Below the pieces are notes generated by a model that worked only from the letters and a program-made list of their open reading frames with translations, ran no database searches and had not been told where the DNA came from. Source: Achatina immaculata (lineage: Eukaryota > Mollusca > Gastropoda > Stylommatophora > Achatinidae). From it: a DNA stretch of 64,000 nucleotides. Positions within the stretch are counted from its first letter, which is position 1. Every line of letters begins with the position of its first letter. This document shows positions 12,664 to 24,000 of this stretch, in pieces. The stretch spans positions 41,110,267-41,174,266 of the forward strand of contig CM019696.1 of the NCBI GenBank assembly GCA_009760885.1, written 5' to 3'. The translations under genes were made by a program, and so were the position numbers.

Positions 12664-12900
12664 ATGATATCTAACATTCATTGATAAGGATGTGTTGGAT
12701 AATATGTTTCTTATTCTCTGAAATGCAGTCTTTGCTTGGCTTATTCTGTTACTAATTTCAGTTCTGCATTTCCCATCTGAAGTTATTACTGCTCTAAGGT
12801 ATTTGAATTTCTGCAACTGCTTTAGACTAGTTCCGTTTAATTTTATACTGCATCTTGGATCATTACTAACTAATAATGAAGATACAGTGAGGGAAATTAA
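12664..12900 (-). mobile_element. LINE family F thumb-region fragment, inverted
   Basis: On the minus strand this reads the segment CSIKLNGTSLKQLQKFKYL, homologous to 12055-12215 of the adjacent plus-strand copy but visibly diverged (about 15 percent by eye). Its 3' edge stops exactly at AATGTTAG, the point where the left inverted arm (9893) begins. Confidence 0.8.
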
Positions 12901-12959
12901 AAAGGAGGACATCTATCGCTCTTCACAAAATAAAACAACTAAAAAGCTGTGGAGAGGAA

Positions 12960-13440
12960 CAGACAACTACAAAAATAAGATTTTCAAAGCCATGGATCTT
13001 TCTCATCACAAAGTATGGGTGTGAGACCTGGGCACTTAACAAAATGATTAATTGACTGATTGATCTTTATTCCAAAAGGGTAAAGAATTGGGCATGACAT
13101 TCAGCCCCTGAGAAACATAAATGCCTTTGAATGAAAATGCTGCAAAAGAGTCCTTCAAATATGGATACAGAAAAGAACAAATATATTCATACTACAAGAA
13201 CTTTAATATTGAAGAAGGTTGGCTAGTAAGGAAGATTAAACAAAACAATATATTAATCGTCATGATAATTTAGACAAGACAGCCTTGGAAGCATACATAA
13301 CGAGAAAAAGAAAGGAAGACCAAGATGAAGATGGCTGTAAGACATTGATGATCTGAGTATGGATGCATCAGCAGCAGGGCTTCCTGCTTACAACCGAGAG
13401 GCCTACAGAAGAGCTGTTTGGGAGGCAAAGTTCTGTTGCA
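12960..13440 (+). mobile_element. LINE family B, 3' fragment
   Basis: The plus strand carries the C-terminal end of a non-LTR retrotransposon: a YGCETWAL motif near 13015, NAFE, RVLQI, QKRTN, and the end segment ASAAGLPAYNREAYRRAVWEAKF, which runs to 13430. The same end occurs at 16870-17280, 39592-39845 (minus) and 42590-42815. Stops and frameshifts are present. Confidence 0.8.
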
Positions 13441-14190
13441 TGAAATTGAAACAGCAGTGAATTTAATGGCTTACAAAAAAGCTGCAGGTGAAGATGAAAT
13501 AACACCTGAAATGCTAAAAGCTATCAATAGTGACAACATAAGACAACTACAGAGAATGTTTAACAAGATTTGGAAATGAAGAAAAGGTCCCTTCTAAATG
13601 GAAAAATGGAATCATTGTTAAAATACACACACAAAAAAAAAAGGCAACCTTAGTGACTGTAACAATTGGAGAGGAGTAACCTTAATATCAGTTGTGTCAA
13701 AAGTATTTTGCAAGGTCATTTTGAATAGAATTAAAGATATAGTGGATACTGCAATGAGAGAAGAACAAGCAGGATTTCGAAAAGGGAGAAGCTGTCACGG
13801 CCAGATCTTTACTCTAAGAGTAATACTTAAAGAACATATTGAAAAGCAGAAACTGTTAATACTGAACTTTATAGACTTTAAAAAGGCATTTGATAGCATA
13901 CACACAGATCCATTATGGAGAATTTTAAGTCTATATGGAATACCATCTAAAACTGTCAACATCATTAAGGACTTCTACAATGGATATGTTTGTGCAGTCA
14001 AGACAGAAGAAGGGATGAGTGAATGGTTCCAGACTGAAACAGGTGTGAAACAAGGTTGTATACTGTCTCCTTTGCTTTTTGGAATTACAATAGACTTCAT
14101 AATGAAAAAATGCTGCACAGATAACACAGGTATTGACTGGGTACACGGGACCCAACTAGAAGATCTTGATTTTGCTGATGACATAACTGA
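13441..14190 (+). pseudogene. LINE family A reverse transcriptase fragment
   Basis: This starts abruptly after the family B end. It encodes the RT fingers and palm: KAAGEDEITPEML, NWRGVTLISVVSKVF, EEQAGFRKGRSC, ILNFIDFKKAFDSIH (first catalytic aspartate), GVKQGCILSPLLF, and LDFADDIT at about 14165-14188 (FADD box with the paired aspartates). The frame is open from 13694 but broken upstream. The copy stops right after the FADD box, so the thumb is missing. It is about 95 percent similar by eye to the copy at 37653-38859. Confidence 0.85.
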
Positions 14191-14277
14191 TTTTTTAAAT
14201 TTAAACTATTTTTTTAAAATAGCATTCATGTGAATCTATACATTATTTCCCCTCTCTACTTCTTCGTCCTGTATGTT

Positions 14278-14310
14278 TTTGTATGATTAAGGCTCACGCC
14301 GAAACGTCAC
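14278..14310 (+). ncRNA. Degenerate hammerhead-ribozyme-like motif 1
   Basis: The sequence ATGATTAAGGCTCACGCCGA, continuing AAACGTC, resembles a hammerhead core. A CUGAUGA box with two changes is followed by a stem-loop GGC-TCAC-GCC and then GAAAC-GTC with a possible GUC cleavage triplet. Hammerheads of this compact form are known from Penelope-like retroelements. I see no such reverse transcriptase nearby, and the changed box argues against activity. Confidence 0.3.
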
Positions 14311-14528
14311 AACTTTGTAATCGCTAAGTAATAAAGCTGCTCCTACTTTTTCCTGTTTTATACATTCTAGTATCACAGCTTTACTGCAGTGCTTCGTGTA
14401 TAGTTATATACTTATACACTAATTATTGTGTTACTGATAACTGCGCCAGGGTCAGCAAGCCAATTCTGGCGCAAGTCTGGCTCTGTGATCGACTGGGAAG
14501 GTAAATCCGGTTTTAAAATATAGCCAAC

Positions 14529-14563
14529 CTGAAGAAGGGTGTCCCGCCAAAAGACGGAGGGGA
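14529..14563 (+). ncRNA. Degenerate hammerhead-ribozyme-like motif 2
   Basis: CCTGAAGAAGGGTGTCCCGC, followed by CAAAAGAC, again resembles CUGAUGA, a stem-loop (GGG-TGT-CCC) and a GAAA-like box, about 250 bp downstream of motif 1 in the same orientation. Tandem spacing is typical of Penelope-like element ends. The core residues are not all conserved. Confidence 0.2.
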
Positions 14564-15083
14564 GGTATCACAGTCTAACTGCAAACTGACACGCATCGCA
14601 GAATTACGTTAAAATAATTAACCATCAAATTCAGCTGCTTGACCTCCTCGTTGTAAACTGACTACTGAGACTATTTCTTATTTAATATTCTTCCTATACC
14701 TATACCCATATCTAAAGACATTTTGCGCCTGATATCGCCGCATTCTGCTTTCAGCCCCTTAATTCTAAACAAAAGATATCGCTTATTATAGTGATGCCTT
14801 AGCAATGTACACGATGATATATAACAATGTCTGCCGGTTTCTGCTTTTTCATTTACATGTATGCGAATTTTAAAAAAAATTCAGTTACTGTTTAAAACAA
14901 CAACAAAAAAAGTAATTTATTTCATCATCATCATCATATTTAATTTTCCGTCCTCAAAAACAAAATAATAGTGATTCTGTGTACACATTTCGCAAACTCG
15001 ACCAGCTAATAGTAATCGATAAAATCACTCCCCGGACTATCGGATGTAAACCTTCACAAGAGTTCCAAACGTGAGAAACTAAC
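14564..15083 (+). promoter_or_regulatory. Upstream region and probable 5' UTR of the acyltransferase gene
   Basis: No transposon is recognised here apart from a short (CAT)n at 14923. The start codon at 15084 lies in a good context (AACATGG). There is no obvious TATA box close to the ATG, and the transcription start cannot be placed from sequence alone. Confidence 0.35.
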
Positions 15084-18000
15084 ATGGCTATCATGGAAGG
15101 GCTCACTTCGTGGCCGTTAATCGTTGCGGTCATTTTGCTTTTCTTTCCTGTTCTATATCACATAAACAAGACGTTTAAATATTATATTAAATTGATAATT
15201 TATTTCACCAGTGCACTTCTGATTGGTCTAGGGGCAATATTTTATTCAATCCCGCGACCTAGAAATCCTAAGAATCATCGGTGAGTATTGAATACAATAT
15301 TGCATGTAATTTTTGCTGCTGGCCTTAAACTCCAGGTCAGTTCCCACCTTCCTGATAATATCAGTAGATATGACAAGGCACTGGCTTCCATCGATATTTA
15401 CATCTGCCCGCATAAATAAATATAAAGGTAGCACTATTACGCTGTAGAGGCACACAAGGGATATGCTACTCTCCATATTTTCCTTGACCTGTCGGTTAGC
15501 ATCACGACTAGCTACCTTTCCTTTACCAGTTCCAGAAAAAGCTGTGTACTCATTTCTGCAGTTGGATGATACAGGCGCCTCTGTTCGGATTCAGACCTAC
15601 AGTATTGAAAGATATAAATGCTATACATACACATATAGATAAATATATTACTCTAAGCCCTTTGCCTAAATTGTGTCGGGGGAAAAATGAACATCATGTC
15701 TTGGTCTTAAGACTACCACATTTATATTTTGAGAGTAGATGTAAGACCAGATTTATTTATTTTTGTTCAGTAGCAACTTCAGCTTTTTTTTTAAAATCAT
15801 TTTTGAGAAGTTAAAATAATTTTAATTGATAAAACCACATGCATAAGTTCAGTTTCATAGTGTATGATTTAGTCTGTGACATGAAAAATGGGTTAGTCAA
15901 GATGATAATGATTTTTAAAAAATCAGATTATCATTTTAAGAAATTAGCAACAGCAAAATAGTCATAATTGAACTTAGAATCTTTAAAAAAAATTAATTAA
16001 TTAATTTCATTCTTCCATATTATGTGATTTCCTATTTTCACTTTATACACTGACAGTATGATCTGATGTGCCACACTGTTCAGGCAAAATAAGTTTTTAG
16101 ATGTCCATTTCATTTAAGAAGACCTAAACTTTAAGGGAACCACACTGTGTTCAAAATATCCATCTTGATCTAGGAAGATTAGTATAGAGATTTTTTTTTA
16201 TTTCAGTGTATGTTGTCATTATTATCATTAGGTGCTGTACCAGTAGGCTTTGATGGTCATGCTTATCCACAGATCTCAGTCCTTGATATTTTCCTTCATA
16301 TCAGTTGGAAAAGACAAAAACAATACATACAAGATTGTTGTGGAAGAATAGAAAGATGTCAGAAGTGTGGAAGAGATAGTGAAATGTTTAAAGACATGAA
16401 GACATTGACGAGAAATGTCACACCTAAGCTAGATGTAATTTGTGATGAGATGGGGAAGACCTTGACAGAGACAAAGGAAGTTCTAGAAAGATGGAAGGAA
16501 TATTGCAGAGGATTGTATGATACAACTGACTGTGAAAGCAGAAATCAACAGTGTGAATTATTACTGGAGGAGGAAGAACCCAGACTGACAATTAAAGAAG
16601 TTTTATGGGCAATAAAGAATCTGAAAAATGGTAAATCACCAGGATGTAATGAGATAACAGCTGAGCTTATTAAAGCAGGAGGAAAGGAATGTGCTACAGT
16701 TTGTCATGCATGATGTAAAAAGATATGGCATTCAGGTATTTGGCCAAAATAATGGAAAAGAACTATATTCATACCACGGCCAAAAAAGGGTAACTTGAAA
16801 TTATGCACAAATTACAGAACTGTTGCCCTGATTAGTCATGATGATTATGATAATGAACATGATGATGATGATCTTTCCCATCGCAGCATATGCCTGTGAG
16901 ACCAGGACAGTTAGCAAAACAGCTGAGAAACACATAAATGCCTTTGAATGTAAATGCTACAGAAGAGTCCTTCAGATATCGTGGACACAAAAAAGAACAA
17001 ATATATCCATACTACAAGAAGTTAATATTGAAGAAGGTTGGCAAGTAAGAAGATTAAACAGAGAAAACGTAAATATTTTGGACATGTTAAATGTCATGAG
17101 AATTTAGACAAGACAGTCTTGGAAGGGTGCATAATGGGAAAAATAAGAAGGCGAAGATGGCTGCAAGACATCAATGATCTGCGAATAGATGCATCACCAG
17201 CAGTGCATCTTGCTTACTATTGAGAGGACTACAGGAAAGCTTCTAGGGAGGCAAAATTCTGCAAGGAACATGCAAATGACTGACTGATCAGTTGGTGACT
17301 TTTTAACAGTGTCATCTTGTTAGACTGTCCATGACTTTTTTCTCTCTTGGCCTTCCCCTGCCTCTTTTCCCATTTATTTTTCCTGTTGTTATGATGTCCC
17401 CAAATCTTCCCATTCTCGTTATACGTTCAGTGAATGATACCATCATTTTATTATAAGTAGGTTCTCTTCTTCAATTGCTTTTGTTAACTATTCACTCTTT
17501 GTCATCTTGATTGTCCATGGTTTCTACCACTAGGAACAATTGTGTTAAGAACACACTCATCTTAAACATTGTCTTTGTGAGATAGGGAACATCTGATTGC
17601 TTAAAAACGTACCTACGTCTGTAGCCCAGAAGCCTATAGCAATCAACACTAGTTGTAATTGTTATTTTTGTAAAATATAATGTCATGATGGTGGATGGAT
17701 GGGGACATGGAGATTGCCAATGGAGATGAGGAAAGTCTCATATGAAACCAATGAATCCAGGACGTGACAAGCCTATGGGTCTCTACAACATTGGCTATTA
17801 GAATGAAGTAAACAAAACAGAGCCAGCAGACTATAGGTGACAGGGAATGGATATCATTGAAGCATTCATCGGATTCCTCATCCCAAAGTCTCTCTGGAAC
17901 TGTCCCAAAGCCATTGGGCCCAATGTGGATAAGGGGCTTGTACAGCCATCAGAGGCTGGAAAACAAAGTTTTGGCCAGGCCAGCCTACATCACTGTCTTC

Positions 18001-21000
18001 ATGGCAGTCCGAGCAAGACCACAGTCTGGCCTAGCAAGGAAAGGTGCTGAAGTCGGAGATACCCAGCCAGAAGGTGCATCGCAAAATTCAGGGTACCACG
18101 CATTATCACTAAATGTATACAAAGAAGAAGTCCATGGTTTCTAAACATTCTTCTAAGAGACTACTTGGGCACTTTTCATATTGCTATAATTTCAGTGTAA
18201 CATTTTATTAGGGAAAGTGATTTAACAAGGAATACTTGTTCTTTATATTGTGTGACACATTTTCATTTGGTGTTGTGGTTTACAATGCCTGTCTGCTTTT
18301 GCAGCTGAAGGCAATTCTTAGCCATGTATAGATGTGTGATCCATCAGCTTAAGACAATTCTTAGCCATGTATAGATGTGTCATCCATCAGTTGAAGGCAA
18401 TTCTTAACCGTGTGTACATGTGTGATCCATCAGCTGAAGGCAGTTGTTCTCCATGTGTAGATAGTGGTTCCATTCAGAGTATTACTGTTGTTCTGTCATG
18501 CCAGAAATGCATTATATGCAGTTTTTCAAGGCAGGTCTGATGCTGATTTCTTTGCTGTCACTTATATTCTAATGGTAGATCACTGAATCCATTGTACCCA
18601 ACTCAAGGTATGGATAAAGCACTTTTAAGCAGGTTCCTAAAGTACAGTATGTCTCGCTCATTAGACAGATGATCTTTTGAAAAGATGTTGATATTCCAAC
18701 ATAAAAGAGGGAAAAGTTTCTGTGTCCCAAGTCTTGGTGAGAATGGTTGCTGGTTTGTCTTTACCAGTAAAAGACTAGCTGCTGGTCTGCGTAAGCTAGA
18801 AGAGACTGCCTACTGGTTTGTCTTTTATACAGAGGACACTGGCTGCAGGTTTACCTTTATCTAGCGGAATTCCTACTGGCACAGTCAGACTTGTCTTCCT
18901 GTGGATTCCTGAAGGGTAACTCAGGAGAGGGAGACACAGAAATATTTTGAAGATCAACAGAATTAGAACAGTATGTGAGATATATTGAAGATACCAGAAG
19001 GTCATTGCTTGAGACATGAAAAATTGGCAGGCCAATAACAAGTTTAGGAGTACAAAGAATGTGGCTTAACTAATGCTGCCTAATTTATTTCCCACATAAA
19101 GCCTCGTCATGCTTTTTTTTTTTTAAAAACATATTCAAGATTGGCTGTAAGATTATTACGTATTCTGCATCCACAGTTTTGTTTCATTCTGTGTGCAAAA
19201 GCTTTTACGACATATTCTGGGTATGAACATATTAGTTCGTGGAGAGGAGCATTTACAGAAAGATGAGCCAGTAATTATAGTCCTGAATCATCAGAGCTCC
19301 ATAGATATGATTCGTAAGTTCTCTGATCTACACTTATGTCTTTTTTTTTTTTTCAACATCCTATACATCTAAACTGAGAATAGCAGTGGGGGAGAGTAAA
19401 GTAGATAAGATTAGCCTTGGAAAAACTATGCACTTTAGATGTGAGAGAAATAAAATAGAGGGAGTGACTAAGAATATAACTTTATAGATTTCAGTAGGAT
19501 AAACAACTATCTAGCCATGAAGAGACTTATGCACTAACAACTTGATCACAGAGCATCCTTTGTGGCTGAGTGGTTGGTGAGTTGTCTACTAGATCATACA
19601 ATGATAAGCACAAACCACATTGTTTCGAACTATATTTTTTTTTATATATTATCAAATTATATGTTTTGGACAATACTGGCGTTTGACTGTTGTTATTGTT
19701 GTCCAGTATAAATAGACATTTCCAGAAGACTGAGTAGATTTATCTAAAATTTGGTACCCAGGAGAATTTGATCAGTGTTTTTATGTTTATATAGCCTGAT
19801 GTCGATTCTGGATATTACATAACCCTAGTAATATGAGCATTCTTCTACAAGACAGTTGCTCATCCTGTAGAAGACCTAGGGTGTATTCTCAGTCATTCTC
19901 TTTTTTTTTTCTTTTTATCATTATGTGTATACTTTGTTAAGTTTGAGCTTTATCGTTTCAAACCATTGATATTGAGTGAGAAAAGTACTATTAAATTTAT
20001 ATACTGTCTTACTGGTAAGCAATATTCAGGTGAATGACTCCTCAGAGTTTGTATATAGAGAAAGCAAAAGGAACTATGTATACAAAAGGGGTGGCATAGT
20101 TATCAAGGCTGTCCAAGACCCTGTCCAACCCTTTCCTGGTGCTGCATGAAATAAACTGTGGTTTTCTTTCAGTCTCACTGGCAGGGTGATATATCCATGG
20201 CGTTGGAGCCTACTAATATGCTGACTTCTTGGGTCTACCTCCCGACTTCAAGCAAGCCATTGTAACTGATTCCCTTTCCAGTTCACAGTATCTGCTGTTG
20301 AGATCATGAGTTTGAGTTTTTACAGGAAGTCAAAGAAGACCATATATAGATACATCTACAGTTTTTTTGAGACCAAAGTATAAAGTGGATTATTGAGAGT
20401 TACAAGAAATACAGAAATATGTAAACATGCAAAATAAATAACATAAACTTTGAGATCAAACAAGGAAGGTAGAGGTATGTTAGTTACATATTCATATTAA
20501 ACAAAATATTACCAAAGCACGCATATATTTTAAAAAAGATCTCCTGAAGTTTTCTGCCAAATTTGTGTTCAGTAGTTATGCTTGGTTTTACCAGCTGAAA
20601 TTCTATTAATATGATGGCCAAAGAAATGTGCCAGTGTGGCTTGCAATGTATTTATTGTTTCCTTCTAGCATTATTTTCAATCTGGCCTGAAAACTGTGTC
20701 AGCATAGCCAAGAAAGAGTTAATTTGGGGCTCTGGAACATTTGGTCTTGGGGCATGGATGTGCGGGACTATTTATATTAACAGACTGAACTCAGAGAGTG
20801 CACGAAAAACAATGGAGGAGACTTCAGACCTTATCAAAAACAGACGAGTATTTATATATACATTTCAGTGTGTGTGTGTGTGCATGTATATACACTATGT
20901 ATATAAAATACATATATATTAGTTAATATGTGGAAAGTGCACAGTGTACTTGTGTCCTCATGTACTAGTGTTATGTTTTATGACCTATAGCATCAGCTTG

Positions 21001-24000
21001 AATTATGTCTTATGACCTACAGCTTAATTTATCTAGGTCTTTGTATAATATAGCATACATGAATTACAAAAAACAGTGAAATTTATCCAAGAGACAGGAC
21101 TGCAGATATAGACAGACAGTGCGAAAGAAGAAGAAGAAGTATAATATAGGACAGCTGCAAAATTCCTGCAATTAATCATTCAGTACTATCAGCTGTACCT
21201 GCTATTACTTCTTATCATATATAATACTATAGTTGCCTTGTTAAGGTCATTTTGCATACACCTCTCCAGTGCCTCACCCTTAGATGCTTAAGACAGCTTG
21301 ATTTTTTTTCTTTTGTTTTCAGTTGTAACTTTATCTGTTCTTGATATTTCCATTACTTCATGCTTTTTTAAGAATTGAAATACTTAAGAAAAGATGAGAA
21401 ATTGTTTTTTTTTTTGTGAGAGTTTGATTAAACTTGTGACTGTTTTTCTTGACAACATTCACTTTTAACAGATTTTGTTGCATTGTTCTTGTTTATATTG
21501 CCAGTTAACTTTGTGATCAGATAACAAACAAACCTTTGACCTACCATCCCTTGGTTTGATTTCTGTTGTGCTACACCTTATATGTGGTTGGTTTTTTTTC
21601 ACTGATGTCTTTATATTCTGTTTATTCTAGTTGGCCAGATTTCTTGGACATTGGTTTTTGTAGTTTAAAGTATTGTGATCAAGGATAGAGTTATTGCCTG
21701 CTATACAGTCAGTGATATATAATGATTCATTTAAGAATTTTAACTGGTAATTGTTTTATTATCTTATTTTTGTCTATGTTGAACATGGGAGAGAAAAATG
21801 GCTGCAATAGACAGAGGGGTAAGCACAGATATTATGTTATGAGCCAGAGTTGATTATATCTTATCTCCCCCAAGGAACTTGCAGAACTCAAGCCTGGCCA
21901 ACAGGGTGGAGACTGATAGTCTGTCACCCATTGTGGTGGAGCCTTTTGGGAAGTTTGATGCTTGCTTTCACTCAGATTGAAATAATTACTGCAGCCCGTA
22001 CTTCACTTAAATCAGTACCTGTATTTCAAGTTTTGTACCACCGGCTGTATAAACAGCTTTCCTGAAAATTACAAACTATAGTCATATGTTTTTTTTGTTG
22101 TTTAGTTTATAGTTTGTAATTTTAAATTTTAAAAATTCTAAAAATAAAGCATCACATCTTTTCCGCCTGTAAAACGTGTCAGCAATACACGTTGAATGCA
22201 GAAACTTTCTTAGGGTCTTGAGCGTTGTTTATAAGGTTTGGAGTTGAGATCTTCATTAAAGCTTCATCTTCAAAGACCTTAACTCTTTCCGTGCCCGTGG
22301 GAAAAAACGCGGACGTCGCGTTGGTGCCAAGCAAAATGCGCGGGTGTCGCGATATTTTTCAAATTTGAAGAGAAACGTAGGAAAAAATGGCTACCGGCTG
22401 GTGACACGAGCGAAAAGGATGCCAGGTAATTCTGACATGGGCAGACAACTTGCGAGCAAAAATTTAAATCGTATTTTACTCGAATCATATTTTAAACAAC
22501 TGAATTATCACTATATCGACTATGGCACCCAACGCAGTAACCGGAAATTCTCACTATAGTGACTATGGCATGGGAAGAGTTAAGTTCACAATTGTAAGGA
22601 GCAACAACAGCAGCTGTAGTCATGCCTCAGTGTTTGTAACATTCCCATCCAAAGAGGGGAGGGGGAATCTGTCCCGTATTCACTTTGTCTGAATTAATAT
22701 GTGTTATAACATTTAGTATGCTACATAATGTTCCTCTCTGTTTTTTTTTCTAGCTGAAAGTTATAATATTTCCCGAGGGCACTCGCAACCATAATGGATC
22801 AATGCTGCCATTCAAGAAGGGTGCTTTCCATTTAGCTGTACAGGGTCAGGTAAGTCTATTGAGGAAGTTGATTTTGTACTATGAGATGTTATCTCAGATT
22901 GTTCCACATAAAGTTGTGGCTGAGGGTTCAAATTGTCAAACAGAAGTTTCATTTTTCATCCATTCCTCCATTTTTTCGTTTCTGCAGTAATTCACATTTT
23001 TCAAAATCCTTTCCTTCAGAAACAAGTATGATCTGCTGTACATTTCTAAAATGTCTCTGTGATCTTTAGTAATTTCATGTGTACATATATATATATATAT
23101 TTACTGATTTTGCCGTTAGGTCTGAGCACAGATTTTGCGAGCCTTGGGGGTAAATTCCGCTTATGGATGCTCTTCCAACTCATCCATCATGCATTCTTGC
23201 TTACCTAGTTTTCTTAAATGTTTACAAGAAATTAATTTTGTTCTTCATTTTTTAAAATCTCCAGCTGTAGACATCAGACATCTTAACTCCAGTCCATTCT
23301 GTTTTGCAGAGAAATGTATAAAAAAAATTGGCTTGCTCCTGTAACTATTCACCATACAGTGCAGACATTGCCCAGGTGCCGAGAGTTATAGTGATGAAAT
23401 GTGGATAAGATGGAAATGGTCAGGACATGCACTTTTGCCCAGGTGCCGAGAGTTATAGTGATGAAATGTGGATAAGATGGAAATGGCCAGGACATGCACT
23501 TTTGCCCAGGTGCCGAGAGTTATAGTGATGAAATGTGGATAAGATGGAAATGGCCAGGACATGCACTTTTGCCCAGGTGCCGAGAGTTATAGTGATGAAA
23601 TTTGGATAAGATGGAAATGGCCAGGACATGCACTTTTGCCCAGGTGCCGAGAGTTATAGTGATGAAATTTGGATAAGATGGAAATGGCCAGGACATGCAC
23701 TGTTGATGCAGAAAAGTGCATGTAATTCTTAACATGGAATCTCTTTCCTCATCTCAAATACTAACTTAGGGTATCCATACCCCCTGGGTAAGAACTGTCA
23801 TCTTACAGTCATATTGTTACTTAATTAGGACTATTGATGATGATGATGACTTTGACAGTCTTGTGAAGGGGATGTAGGGACAAGTAGAAAAGAAAAATGA
23901 ATGAAAATTATCAACTTCAAGATTGTTTCATTGACATTTTTTTCTGGCAAAATCCAGAAAGTTAAAAATAACAGCTACAAGTCATAGTTTTTTTATACTC

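Noticed and set aside
19545..19650. tRNA-like segment (GTGGCTGAGTGGTTGG and TTGTTTCGAACTA)
   Set aside because: A and B boxes can be imagined, but the stems do not pair well and no SINE body follows. Too weak to annotate.
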